From the NCBI GenBank assembly GCA_020636675.1, contig JACJXK010000026.1:1-34603 (forward strand): 34,603 bases of DNA, read 5' to 3'. This DNA is from Prevotellaceae bacterium (GTDB lineage Bacteria; Bacteroidota; Bacteroidia; Bacteroidales; Paludibacteraceae). This document shows, in pieces, positions 1 to 8,437 of this stretch. How positions within the stretch are numbered: position 1 is the first letter of the stretch; each line of letters starts with the position of its first letter. A program made the position numbers and the translations under genes. The notes below the pieces were generated by a model. The model was not told the origin of the DNA. It saw only the letters and a program-made list of their open reading frames with translations, and made no database searches.

Positions 1-243
1 CGGATCCACTCCCGCAAATTCGTAGATGTCGTCAAACCCGACAACATTTATCCAATAATCTCTGATCGCCTTGTCCTCTTCTTTCGTTGTTTTCATCGGA
101 ACATAATTTGAACTGTCAATTTGTACATTGTTTTCTTCCTCTCTCGCTAATGTTTCGGACATATCCGAAGAATTCGCCGAATTGTTGCAGGCCGCCAACA
201 AATAGGCGCCGACAATAACTGTCATGATTTTTTTCATCTTCAT
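1..243 (-). CDS. Small lipoprotein, candidate effector immunity protein (3' end outside window)
   Basis: The frame starts with ATG at 243 (a second in-frame ATG lies at 237) and stays open to base 1, giving 81 codons without a stop. The N-terminus is a short lipoprotein signal: basic MKMKK, a hydrophobic stretch, then the lipobox LLAAC with the acceptor Cys at residue 19. The next residues are NNSANSSDM, without the acidic cluster directly after Cys that marks surface export in Bacteroidota, so the mature protein probably faces the periplasm. Its start codon overlaps the stop of the large upstream gene as TAATG, which implies translational coupling. Inference: because the partner carries two peptidoglycan hydrolase domains, this is most simply its immunity protein. 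No fold is recognisable in the visible part, so an accessory lipoprotein role is also possible. Confidence 0.72.
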   Translation of the reverse strand, partial: MKMKKIMTVIVGAYLLAACNNSANSSDMSETLAREEENNVQIDSSNYVPMKTTKEEDKAIRDYWINVVGFDDIYEFAGVDP

Positions 244-3200
244 TAAAATTTTGTTTTTCTCTGATAGGGAACCAACCCCCTATCTTTTCTCTCCTTTTGT
301 ATCTCTTTTTCTTCTTCGCTCTGCTCATCCATCTGCTTATAATAAACATAAAATGCAGGATTACATCTGTTTTTCAAACCATCCTTGAAACTATTCTTTG
401 ATTTGATTTCAAAATGCAGATGAGGCCCTTTCGTCCCTGTTGTGGCAGGGTATTTAACCCCTGACCTTCCTGAAGTTCCGATAGGTTGTCCTGAATGAAC
501 CGTCTTCCCTTTATCCACCAGAACCGTACGCATGTGATAATAAACACAATAGATGGCATCAGAGTCTTTGTCAAAGCCAGAGCCCTCTGCCTTTTCTCCG
601 ACATATACTGTTTTGTACTCTCTTCTTCGTCCACGAAAGACTTCCAATGCTTTTTTGTCCGTCACTTTTATTATCACATACTGATTCTTATCCTCTTCAT
701 CCGCATCTCCCTCTTTCTTATAATGAGCTACAGTTTCAACTGATCCGTCAAGGCAGGCATATAGCATAGTGCCTTCCTCCGCAAAAAGATCCACCCCCTG
801 ATGGCTTCTTGGACTCGAACAAAACACAGAGTTCTCAGGTTTCTCATTTCCATTTTGGGACCAGATGGTCAATTGAGGATTTTTTATTGGATCCGTCCAA
901 AATCCGGAACTTTGAGTTTCTTCCCATTCGCAATCACCTAACAAAAAGTTCGGCTTCATAAGTTCCCTGAACCTCCTTTTCTTCAAATCATAGCTTGTCG
1001 TCAAGACATTCTTTTCGTCCCTGCATTGCACATTAAATCCCATTACTTTTTTACAATAAGCCTCAACGTCACCATCCTCCCCATTCCCGTTACATAGTCC
1101 ATACTGGTTACCATACTTTCCCATAACATAACACATAGAGGCAACAACAGACAATTCAATGTCATTCTCAAATGAATCTGCGCCATTCTTCATTATGTCA
1201 ACAGTTTTATCATAAAACACATTCAAAAACATCTGCACCTTCTGATAATTATCTCTTCCTGTTATCTGGACATAAGCGCCTCCCCTATATTTCCAGCCGT
1301 CTCCACTTGCGAAATCACCATTTCCATTTGTGCCGGCATATACAAAGTTTGCAATAGCCTTTTTTTTCTCTTCTCCTGTCTTTTTATATATCTCATCCAG
1401 TTGCTTTTTTACTGACTCATCTCTATAAATACGATTTCCCTTTGCATCAGTTGCGGAAATCCACGGACTTCCTTTCGTATTCTTTTTCCGTTGAAAAATC
1501 TTACTTGGATATGTATTTTCCAATGAAGTTCTGTCATAACCTAAATTTTCAGATTTTGGCACAAGAGTCATTCCGGACTCCACCGACAACTGGGCAAAAA
1601 AATGAGATTTCACCCAACAAGTATCCATGTGCATGCGTCGCATGTAATGAGAGTATGAGTCCGCCACCTTCTTTCTGTCCGCATCACTAGCCTTAGGAAA
1701 GATGGATTCCAATCGGGACTTCATCTTCTCGGCATTTTCATGACATCTGGGACATTTTATCCGGCTCTCTTCTTCTTTTTCTATTTCACTCTTTTTCTCT
1801 TTTCCTACAATGACGGGGGCTAAGGTGCTGTATGTTTTATGGTATGTGCTATCCTCCACTTTCTTCGCCAACTTCAATTGGTGGATATAACTCCGTGTCT
1901 GGGAAAGGATGGGGCTGTCGTACGAATCTTGCTTTTTCTTTTCTTCCACCTCCTTTTCCAATTGTTTCTGATTTCTCTGTATGTTGAAGTCATACAAATC
2001 GCCAGGTGCCGACGGATAGGTGAACAACACATCGTTGCAGAAGAAGGATTTCTTCTCCACCCTGAAATAAAACAAGCGGGGTATCTCATCACTTCCTTCA
2101 TGGCCAGACTCCGACAAATCCCCGTCGTCGGTAGGTATCTCCAATATGACATCCCCGTCGTCGTCCGGCTTCGGCAGCGTACACTCATACACCATGGAGT
2201 CCCAGCCTCGCTTATTCTCATACAGCCGGAATCTCAAATCTTTCAGCAGGCCGTCGCCCACGTTAGTAAGGCGCAGACGTGCGTTCGCCGGATCTCCATA
2301 CTTCACGATATGGATGAGAGACGACCCTTCCTGATCCGCAAAAAAGCCATTGACATCTATCTTCTTCGTCACCCTCAACAGGAGTCTCGGCATCAAGATT
2401 CCGCCACCTTGACCAGATCTGCACGCTCCGTCAATCTTCTCCAAAGGAGAATTGCCAACAACGAAATAGACGACATGCCCATTATCTGCGATGCCGTCCA
2501 GGTCCTTCGAGTCCACCTTGACGTCTTCGACAAAGACTTCGCCGCGCCCATCCACTGTCGCAGAGATCGGTTTGCCCAGGATTTTCTTCGTCCGGGCTCC
2601 TCTGACATCATACTCATACAAGGTGATGCGCAGCTGCCTGGTTTGTCCGGAAGAGGCCCAGGCGGGGACAAGCAAGTGTATTCCAAACACCCCGGACCTT
2701 CCTATCTGTGTGATTTTCTCTTTCTTCTTGTTGCAGAATTCCCAAACTTCAGCTTTTGCGGCGACGACATCAATCGGCATCTCATACTTGGCCGTATCTC
2801 CCAATCGAACAGATATCTTATGTGTCCCCGCCTTATCCATACAAAAGGAAAGGGGATCCGTCATCCTATATTCCTGGATACCGGTGAAGCTGGCCGTGAG
2901 ATTGCCGTCTTCCAACACATCCATGTCAGTTCCGAATTTAAATATCGGGGTGACCTTATATTCCAACCCCGCATAACGCATTCCGTTTGTCGAAGACACA
3001 TTCAAACCTGTCACATGATTTTTGGATACCAACACCGCCCGCTCCGCGAATCCCTTGTCGTTCTCGGTACGCAGCCCCACAAACTCGGTTCGGATCTTAT
3101 AAGAGCCCTCCTCCTCAAAACGCATCACAAAGCTATTCCACGTATTGGCCAAAATCCCGTTTCCGTCGTCATCCTGGGCCTCCGAGGTTTCGTCACTATC

Positions 3201-4616
3201 GGCAGACATGTCACGGGCTGCTTTTCTTGAAATGTCGTATGGCCTTCCATCCTTAAAGACGTACCATTTTGCACTATCCAAACCCACATTGCGGTCTTTG
3301 TCCCTCAAAACGATGGAGAAAAAGACACTTTTCCCCGGCCGGATGAAATCAACGCTGGGTTGGGATGACAAGTAAGCCTTGTCATACAGGCAGAAGGTTG
3401 AATATTCGTACGTACTTATTGGTTCGGGATGACAGACGCCATCCCCATTTTTCTTATACAACGACAGAGATATGACATACTTCGTCTCCACATTAGTCGG
3501 CAGGAACTTCAACTTGCCACTTTGTGGGTCAAAATCAGGTGCCGGCATCTTCTGGTCATTCTCATTCCTGACCACACATTTCATCACATCCAGTCTGTCG
3601 TCAAAAGGGAATTTGGTCTTAATTTCGAATACTATCTCTTTCTGTTGTTTCACATACTTGACTTTGTCTCTTTCATACTTGACGATCCGGCCCTCGAAAT
3701 CAGGGCCTGTCACCGACGTTATCTCATTTTCCGCCACATTGGCGAGGAAGGTGGCATTCACATCAAACGGAGGGACGGCCGCCCCCTTCTTATTGTGGAT
3801 GAAATCTATATATTTCTGCATATAGATTGGATAATAATCGTCTTTCGAGGTCCTCTTATTGCCAAAACCCTCTATATAATACTGCCCTCTCTTCAGCTCC
3901 ACGGAGAAAGGAGAACCTCCGTTTTGAATGACCACGACATTGTCCCTGTCTATTTTCCCATTTTTGACGGAAGACAGAGCCCATGACAATTCCGATTTGT
4001 CTCCCGCCTCATCAGTAATCTCCGCATCGAAAGCATAAGCCTGGGCTCTCATCTCCGGCAGTTTTTTTACCTCGGATTTTTGTGGCGTTTTTTTCACGAA
4101 AGATCCTTGGTCCCCGTACTTTATCTGCCGGACACCGAAAGTGGGGGTGAGACTCTTTTCAAACGAGAGCTCGGAAGCGTCCAGGCCATGGGTGTGAGTT
4201 CCGTCTCCTTTTCCTTCCTCTTTGCCGCCGGCATCATCAGATGCCGCCGGGGCGGATTTTTGACCGTGGTCAACGCAAGTTATTTTCCCTCCTTTCGGGG
4301 AAAACTTGGAGCAATACATGCAACTGACATCCAGTACCGCCATTTTGCCATGGTCAATACACGTCTCCTCGTCCCATTCGCCTTGGGCATATTCGCATGG
4401 CTGCCCGGCCTGCGTGTTCGGATTCAGATTGCATTTGCCGAATGGAGCGACAGGGGTTTGGAAGATGGTGTCGTCGGTTGTCACCATAGGTTTGTTTTGG
4501 ATGAAAACCTTTCGGTTGGTCGTCACTATATAATTTTCTAACGAGCCTTGGCTGCATCTAAACTTGGCTCCGCCAATCACATAGTAAGCCCCGCTCTTAT
4601 CTTTCTTATCAGGCAT
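243..4616 (-). CDS. PAAR-like (DUF4280) giant effector with GH19/lysozyme-like and M23 peptidase domains
   Basis: A 1457-residue protein without a signal peptide. Residues ~8-125 match the DUF4280 PAAR-like domain, Cys-rich with two C-x-DHG motifs, which in known systems caps the spike of type VI or related contractile injection machines. Residues ~130-900 are beta-rich, Ig-like segments. A CPRC motif precedes a GH19/lysozyme-like domain at ~972-1200: LSVESG with likely catalytic E1013, and the family signature YVQITGRDNY ending at Y1124. Residues ~1255-1430 are an M23 (LytM-like) zinc endopeptidase with H1272, D1276, H1361 and the HLH pair H1399/H1401, so all expected metal or catalytic positions are present. 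One protein could therefore cut both glycan strands and peptide cross-links. The downstream lipoprotein gene overlaps its stop codon. No other injection-system genes lie in the window. A 463-aa antisense frame inside it is a shadow. Confidence 0.9.
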   Translation of the reverse strand: MPDKKDKSGAYYVIGGAKFRCSQGSLENYIVTTNRKVFIQNKPMVTTDDTIFQTPVAPFGKCNLNPNTQAGQPCEYAQGEWDEETCIDHGKMAVLDVSCMYCSKFSPKGGKITCVDHGQKSAPAASDDAGGKEEGKGDGTHTHGLDASELSFEKSLTPTFGVRQIKYGDQGSFVKKTPQKSEVKKLPEMRAQAYAFDAEITDEAGDKSELSWALSSVKNGKIDRDNVVVIQNGGSPFSVELKRGQYYIEGFGNKRTSKDDYYPIYMQKYIDFIHNKKGAAVPPFDVNATFLANVAENEITSVTGPDFEGRIVKYERDKVKYVKQQKEIVFEIKTKFPFDDRLDVMKCVVRNENDQKMPAPDFDPQSGKLKFLPTNVETKYVISLSLYKKNGDGVCHPEPISTYEYSTFCLYDKAYLSSQPSVDFIRPGKSVFFSIVLRDKDRNVGLDSAKWYVFKDGRPYDISRKAARDMSADSDETSEAQDDDGNGILANTWNSFVMRFEEEGSYKIRTEFVGLRTENDKGFAERAVLVSKNHVTGLNVSSTNGMRYAGLEYKVTPIFKFGTDMDVLEDGNLTASFTGIQEYRMTDPLSFCMDKAGTHKISVRLGDTAKYEMPIDVVAAKAEVWEFCNKKKEKITQIGRSGVFGIHLLVPAWASSGQTRQLRITLYEYDVRGARTKKILGKPISATVDGRGEVFVEDVKVDSKDLDGIADNGHVVYFVVGNSPLEKIDGACRSGQGGGILMPRLLLRVTKKIDVNGFFADQEGSSLIHIVKYGDPANARLRLTNVGDGLLKDLRFRLYENKRGWDSMVYECTLPKPDDDGDVILEIPTDDGDLSESGHEGSDEIPRLFYFRVEKKSFFCNDVLFTYPSAPGDLYDFNIQRNQKQLEKEVEEKKKQDSYDSPILSQTRSYIHQLKLAKKVEDSTYHKTYSTLAPVIVGKEKKSEIEKEEESRIKCPRCHENAEKMKSRLESIFPKASDADRKKVADSYSHYMRRMHMDTCWVKSHFFAQLSVESGMTLVPKSENLGYDRTSLENTYPSKIFQRKKNTKGSPWISATDAKGNRIYRDESVKKQLDEIYKKTGEEKKKAIANFVYAGTNGNGDFASGDGWKYRGGAYVQITGRDNYQKVQMFLNVFYDKTVDIMKNGADSFENDIELSVVASMCYVMGKYGNQYGLCNGNGEDGDVEAYCKKVMGFNVQCRDEKNVLTTSYDLKKRRFRELMKPNFLLGDCEWEETQSSGFWTDPIKNPQLTIWSQNGNEKPENSVFCSSPRSHQGVDLFAEEGTMLYACLDGSVETVAHYKKEGDADEEDKNQYVIIKVTDKKALEVFRGRRREYKTVYVGEKAEGSGFDKDSDAIYCVYYHMRTVLVDKGKTVHSGQPIGTSGRSGVKYPATTGTKGPHLHFEIKSKNSFKDGLKNRCNPAFYVYYKQMDEQSEEEKEIQKERKDRGLVPYQRKTKF

Positions 4617-4959
4617 ATTTTACTTCGTTACTCATCAAACATATTTTTCTTCTGGGATTTCTCAGTCAGCTTCGATAACGGCGACAAATATATGAAAATT
4701 ATTTAAAAATTTAAATTTACATTAATAATTTTATCGGAAAGAAAAAAAACACATGGCGGTCGAAAGGAAACATCTTGTGGCGATTTTGATTGTCTTTTGC
4801 CTGCCGATAGTTTGATGAAGTCGACCATGCAAGATGCCTTGAACTTTATCAATTTGTTTTTTTGCGATTGCTGTGTTTTGAAAAAAAACGCTCGTTTGTT
4901 TTTTAGTTTTTTTATATTGATTATTTTTGTGAAACTAAGAATCTATATTTTTGTGAGCT
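4617..4959. other. Divergent intergenic region between effector and Rpn gene
   Basis: 343 bases, very A/T-rich, with no convincing gene. The left part holds the candidate -7 box of the effector. The right part is T-rich and contains TATTTTTG at 4922-4929 with TTTG at 4895-4898 (23-base spacing, slightly long), a weak promoter candidate for the Rpn gene. A second TATTTTTG lies only 6 bases before the Rpn start codon and would give an almost leaderless message, so I do not favour it. A small forward frame at 4797-5054 overlaps the Rpn gene and shows no family features. Confidence 0.55.
4685..4692 (-). promoter_or_regulatory. Candidate -7 box for the PAAR-like effector gene
   Basis: Read on the minus strand this is TATATTTG, a perfect match to the Bacteroidota TAnnTTTG box, about 70 bases before the effector start codon. 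No clear TTTG -33 box is seen at the usual 19-21-base spacing; the upstream sequence is simply A/T-rich. The promoter is therefore likely weak or activator-dependent, or the box is fortuitous. Confidence 0.4.
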
Positions 4960-5844
4960 ATGGGAAAGTATTTAAACCCGTTTACGGACTTCGGTTTCAA
5001 AAAGATATTTGGAGAAGAAGTTTCGAAAGATTTGCTGATAGCGTTTCTCAATGATTTGTTGGAAGGAGAACGCGAAGTGAAGGACATTACGTTTCTGAAT
5101 AAGGAACGGATAGGAGTGTCGCCGGACGACAGAAGTGCGATTTATGATGTGTTGTGCGAATCGCCGAGTGGAGAATGCTTTATCGTGGAGATGCAGAACC
5201 AGCGGCAACGTCATTTTGATGACCGTTCGATATATTATGTTTCAAAAGCATTAGGTAGTCAAGGCGAGAAGGGAAAGGCGTGGGACTTTCATCTGAATGC
5301 GGTGTATGGTGTCTTCTTCATGAACTTTCCGTTCCGTGCCAACGAACGGAATCAGAGATGTGGGATAAACAAGTTGCGGACGAATGTTGTTTTGATGGAT
5401 GAGGATTTAAAGGTCCGCTTTTCTGATGTGATGAAGATGGTCTATATTCAATTGCCGTTCTTTGAGAAGGACGAGGATGCGTGCAAGTCAAATTTTGAAC
5501 GATGGATATATGTTCTTAAAAATATGGAAACGTTGAAGAGAATGCCGTTCAAGGCGAAAAATGCGGTTTTTGAAAAATTGGAGGAGATTGTAGATGTGGC
5601 TTCCCTCAATAAGGAAGACCGTGTGCAGTACGATCGTAGTCTGAAGGCTTATCGTGACTATAATAACACAATAAATTTTGCCAGAGAAGAAGGAGAGGAA
5701 AAAGGCCGTAGGGAAGGAAAGGAAGAAGGAAAAATAGAGGAGCGTAAAAATATAGCCAGAAAACTGAAATCACTAGGTATGGATGTGCCACAAATAGAGG
5801 AATCTACGGGCTTGTCTGCGGAGGAGATTGAAAAAATAGAATAG
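4960..5844 (+). CDS. Rpn family recombination-promoting nuclease / putative transposase (PD-(D/E)XK)
   Basis: 294 residues, a normal length for the Rpn/PDDEXK_2 family. It begins with the family hallmark YLNPFTDFGFKKIFG. The nuclease core shows D63 (SAIYDVLC) and E77-x-Q79 (IVEMQNQ), the D...ExQ form of the PD-(D/E)XK active site. The tail from ~residue 240 is a charged EEGEEKGRREGKEEG coiled segment followed by a short helical repeat ending in LSAEEIEKIE. Known members cut DNA and raise recombination; the physiological role in Bacteroidota is poorly defined. ATG at 4960 is chosen because the family motif begins at the next residues. A truncated second copy of the tail follows 92 bases downstream. 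Confidence 0.88.
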   Translation: MGKYLNPFTDFGFKKIFGEEVSKDLLIAFLNDLLEGEREVKDITFLNKERIGVSPDDRSAIYDVLCESPSGECFIVEMQNQRQRHFDDRSIYYVSKALGSQGEKGKAWDFHLNAVYGVFFMNFPFRANERNQRCGINKLRTNVVLMDEDLKVRFSDVMKMVYIQLPFFEKDEDACKSNFERWIYVLKNMETLKRMPFKAKNAVFEKLEEIVDVASLNKEDRVQYDRSLKAYRDYNNTINFAREEGEEKGRREGKEEGKIEERKNIARKLKSLGMDVPQIEESTGLSAEEIEKIE

Positions 5845-5936
5845 GAACATGATGATGGACGTGGATTTCGGTTTCATCAATCGTATGTGTTAGACAGTGG
5901 AAAATTTGAAAAATTAGAATAAAAAAATAGAATGCC

Positions 5937-6260
5937 ATGAGTGTGGATTTAGAACAATGGGGAAAAGAGTTAGATGCTATGGAGGCCGCCCTACGTAGAA
6001 ACGAACGAGAACGAGAACAGTACGAACGTAGTCTGAAGGCTTATCGTGACTATAATAACACCATAGATTTTGCCAGAGAAGAAGGAGAAGAAAAAGGCCG
6101 TAGGGAAGGAAAGGAAGAAGGACTTAGGGAAGGAGAGGAAAAAGGAAAAATAGAGGAGCGTAAAAATATAGCCAGGAAAATGAAATCACTAGGTATGGAT
6201 GTGCCACAAATAGTGGAATCTACGGGTTTGACAGCGGAAGAGATTGAAGAAATAGAATAG
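5937..6260 (+). pseudogene. Truncated duplicate of the Rpn C-terminal tail
   Basis: A 107-residue frame whose residues ~28-107 nearly repeat the last ~75 residues of the preceding Rpn protein (SLKAYRDYNNTI, FAREEGEEKGRREGKEEG, ERKNIARKMKSLGMDVPQI). It has a 9-residue expansion of the EEG-type coil and a few substitutions. The nuclease core (D and ExQ motifs) is absent; the first ~27 residues, starting MSVDLEQWGKELDAME, resemble other Rpn linkers. It is most likely a remnant of a second Rpn gene or of a partial tandem duplication. It could still be translated as a small coiled protein, but no function is evident. Confidence 0.7.
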
Positions 6261-6284
6261 GAACAGAATGATGTGATGAACGAG

Positions 6285-6722
6285 GATTTCCAATCAACCC
6301 GTCAATCCAATCAATCTTGTATATCCTGTCTGAATTGTTCAACCCGTTCAATCCAGCCAATCCAACCAATCCAATCCATCTTAATGCCGTAGGCATTCTT
6401 TATTTGTAGCAAAGCCTAGGTGTGATCGGGCGATTCCGTAGGAATGCACCATCTCCAATAAAGGTTCTGATGTGCATGGCGCATCCCTACAGGATGCCGT
6501 TCCATTCCTCCACCGTTTTTCTACAAATAGGTAATCCCTACGGGATAAGCGGCAAATCGCACCCCTCCGCCCAATCCAATTAATCAACTCGTCAATCCAT
6601 CCTGTCCATCCTGTATATCCTGTCTGAATTGTTCAATCCAATCAATCCATCAATCTAATCCATCCAATCAATTTTGTCCATCCTGTCCGAATTGTTCAAC
6701 CCGTCCATCCAATCAATAATCT
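6285..6722 (+). repeat. Low-complexity linker repeats, left locus
   Basis: A C/A/T-biased stretch built of short variants such as AATCCAATCAACCCGTC and CCATCCTGTATATCCTGTC, each recurring several times, interrupted by one four-hairpin element at 6384-6546. The same linker words form the array at 23876-25176, in the same orientation. No gene is supported here; open frames in it are repeat artefacts. The remaining bases to 6849 are A/T-rich with nothing recognised. Confidence 0.8.
6384..6546 (+). repeat. Four-hairpin nested inverted-repeat element, copy 1
   Basis: 163 bases holding four small palindromes in order: ATGCCGTAGGCAT (6384-6396), ATTCCGTAGGAAT (6433-6445), GCATCCCTACAGGATGC (6481-6497) and ATCCCTACGGGAT (6534-6546). 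The first two carry GTA in the loop; the last two are the same design in reverse complement. The outer arms, each a hairpin plus TTTGTAG / CTACAAA, are inverted copies of each other, so the unit looks like a REP doublet or a tiny MITE with hairpin ends. No transposase clearly dedicated to it is visible. Confidence 0.8.
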
Positions 6723-6849
6723 GCTGTTTCTTCTTTTGACAAGAATCAATAAAAATATATTTTTTCTTTAGTTTTTTGTTAATGTGTTGTTTGCTTGACG
6801 GTTGTGCAGGTGTGTAGACGGGAGAAAGCCGTTTGTTTTTATCCTCCTT

Positions 6850-6881
6850 TTTGCTGCTATCATTAAAAAATGTTATCTTTG
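6850..6881 (+). promoter_or_regulatory. Bacteroidota-type promoter cut off from the giant gene by an IS
   Basis: TTTG at 6850-6853, a 20-base spacer, and TATCTTTG at 6874-6881: a textbook TTTG-N20-TAnnTTTG promoter. The IS5-family element starts at 6884, two bases after the -7 box. Removing the IS and one copy of the TGTA target duplication joins this promoter to the sequence at 8253, so transcription would begin roughly 180 bases before the favoured start codon of the giant surface protein. In the present arrangement it would transcribe the IS antisense to its transposase. Confidence 0.75.
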
Positions 6882-6883
6882 TA

Positions 6884-8248
6884 GGGGGGTTCTATTAATT
6901 CGAAATGCGGAAATTTCAAAAAAACAGGCATCATATAAACTGCCGAAATTCATGAGAACTCCGACAATCTGCCCGCTGGTTCCCAAAACTTGCCTTAAGT
7001 TATAGGAAAACGCACTGACGACACATGCCTTTCGCTTATGTTTTCTCCATCATTGCTTGCTTTTTTGACTCTTCAACACGACACGACCCACTCATCCGAT
7101 GAAATGTGGCTGACGCCTTAAAATCTGTTCGTATCTAGAGATGTTATAGATAAGACAGGTGAGAGCGACGTTGGCCTTAGCCCTCGCAATCCCTATCGTC
7201 CTGACAACCAGTCCTTTCATGCTCTGTTCCATGAAGCCGAAGACATGTTCCACTCGGCATCTGACCTTTGACTTCCGACGGTTGTTCGCCTTCTGTTCCT
7301 GTGTCAACGGTCTGTTCCTATACCCTTTCTCGCATATCACGGCCTCGACTCCGTACTTCTTGAAGACGGCCTCCGTCCCCACGTACCCCGCATCGACAAA
7401 ACAGGTCTGTCCTCGGTCCGTTTCGTCAAGAAGGGGTTCGAACCCCTTTGAGTCGTGCACGTTCGCCGCCGTCGTCTCATATTTGGTCACGAACTTGTGC
7501 CTCTCGTCGACCTTGGTGTGGCTCTTGTAGCCGTAGAAGGTCTCCCCCCTTTTTTTCGTCCAACGTGCGTCTATGTCCTTGTGGCTCTTCTTGTGGGGGG
7601 TGTCGTTCCATAGTTCGTCCCCATTCCCTTCCTTTATCTTCTGGTTCTCTTCCCGCGTGTTGCGTTGCCGGGGTGCCACGACAAAACTCGCGTCGATCAT
7701 CTGGCCTTTGTTGAGTTCGTAACCCTTCTGGCGGAGCATTTCCGTGAACTCGTCGAAGAGCTTGTCGTAGGCATTGGCCTTAGTCAGCTCCTCTCTGTAT
7801 TTCCATATGGTGCGGGCGTCTGGCACGTCGTCCACATTCTCGATGCCGACGAATCTGCGGAAACTGCCTCTGTCTACTATCTGATATTCAGTCTGTTCGT
7901 CACTGAGGCCGTAGTAGCGTTGTAAGAAAAGGACTTTGAACATCATTACGCAATCTATGGGACGACGTCCGGCGTTGCTCTTCCTCTCCTTTGTGAACAG
8001 GAGCCCTTCCAATGTCGCCCTGAAGGTCTCAAAGTCAAATATGCGGGTGATGTTCTCCATTGGATTCCCCATCTTGACCAGTCTGTCCTTGCTGTTGTCC
8101 TGTTCGAACAGCCCCGTACTCTTTGCCGTACGGAATGCAGTGAGTTTATTCATCGCTTTCTTCTTTTATGTACCACATATACAGCAAAAAACGTACCAAA
8201 ACTCAATTAATTATCTGATTTTTAAATATTTAATTTATAGAAGTCCCC
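6884..8248 (-). mobile_element. IS5-family insertion sequence, 1365 bp, with 4-bp target duplication
   Basis: Terminal inverted repeats were read directly. The left end starts GGGGGGTTCTATTAATT (6884-6900) and the right end, in reverse complement, starts GGGGACTTCTATAAATT (8248 to 8232), 14 of 17 identical. Both ends are flanked by TGTA (6880-6883 and 8249-8252), fitting the 4-bp duplications of IS5 relatives. One intact transposase gene fills the minus strand. The element lies between a promoter and the giant surface-protein gene. The left non-coding part (6884-7091) holds no further gene. Confidence 0.82.
7092..8153 (-). CDS. IS5-family DDE transposase
   Basis: 353 residues, intact and within the normal IS5 size range. 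The N-terminal half carries the DUF772-like segment (GRRPIDCVMMFKVLFLQRYYGLSDEQ, residues ~61-86), followed by DARTIWKYREEL. The RNase H-like catalytic core shows D154 (MIDASFV), D254 (CFVDAGYVG) and E302 (CRVEHVFGFMEQ), the three DDE residues in the order and spacing expected. It catalyses cut-and-paste style movement of its own element. The ATG at 8153 lies 95 bases inside the right IS end, leaving room for its own promoter. The gene shows no frameshift or stop and so could be active. Confidence 0.93.
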   Translation of the reverse strand: MNKLTAFRTAKSTGLFEQDNSKDRLVKMGNPMENITRIFDFETFRATLEGLLFTKERKSNAGRRPIDCVMMFKVLFLQRYYGLSDEQTEYQIVDRGSFRRFVGIENVDDVPDARTIWKYREELTKANAYDKLFDEFTEMLRQKGYELNKGQMIDASFVVAPRQRNTREENQKIKEGNGDELWNDTPHKKSHKDIDARWTKKRGETFYGYKSHTKVDERHKFVTKYETTAANVHDSKGFEPLLDETDRGQTCFVDAGYVGTEAVFKKYGVEAVICEKGYRNRPLTQEQKANNRRKSKVRCRVEHVFGFMEQSMKGLVVRTIGIARAKANVALTCLIYNISRYEQILRRQPHFIG

Positions 8249-8261
8249 TGTAATTAATTAT

Positions 8262-8278
8262 GGGGTAGACTATACCCC
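8262..8278 (+). promoter_or_regulatory. GGGGTA/TACCCC dyad in the leader of the giant gene
   Basis: A perfect 6-bp inverted repeat, GGGGTA then GACTA then TACCCC, located just right of the IS5 target duplication. In the ancestral transcript it would sit near the 5' end of the leader, so it could be an operator overlapping the start site or a leader hairpin. The GC-rich arms stand out from A/T-rich surroundings. The rest of the 8154-8437 gap is the IS end and leader, with no other gene seen. Confidence 0.4.
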
Positions 8279-8437
8279 TATGTGTATGGACTTTAATGTT
8301 TTAAGAAAAAATATTACGAAAGATAGGTGTGGATGATGAAGAGGGTAAGGATAGCTTGCTGCTTGGTGCGCTGTCCATTCTTGATATTATTCGCATTACG
8401 TACTGAGATTATGGTTGAAACTGAAAAAATGTGGCTT

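Noticed and set aside
116..349. 77-aa minus frame at the left edge
   Set aside because: It overlaps both the effector end and the lipoprotein in another frame; the lipoprotein frame has the lipobox and the TAATG junction.
1839..3230. 463-aa frame antisense to the PAAR-like effector
   Set aside because: No start-site context or family motif; low-complexity Leu/Arg/His/Ile-rich composition typical of an antisense shadow of a real coding frame.
6802..7005. 67-aa forward frame
   Set aside because: It crosses the left end of the IS5-family element and contains the promoter; no family features.
8327..8437. Upstream extension of the giant protein (GTG 8327, ATG 8333 or 8336)
   Set aside because: In frame, but it would place another hydrophobic, Cys-containing segment before a good signal peptide; ATG 8438 fits export better. 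It remains possible.
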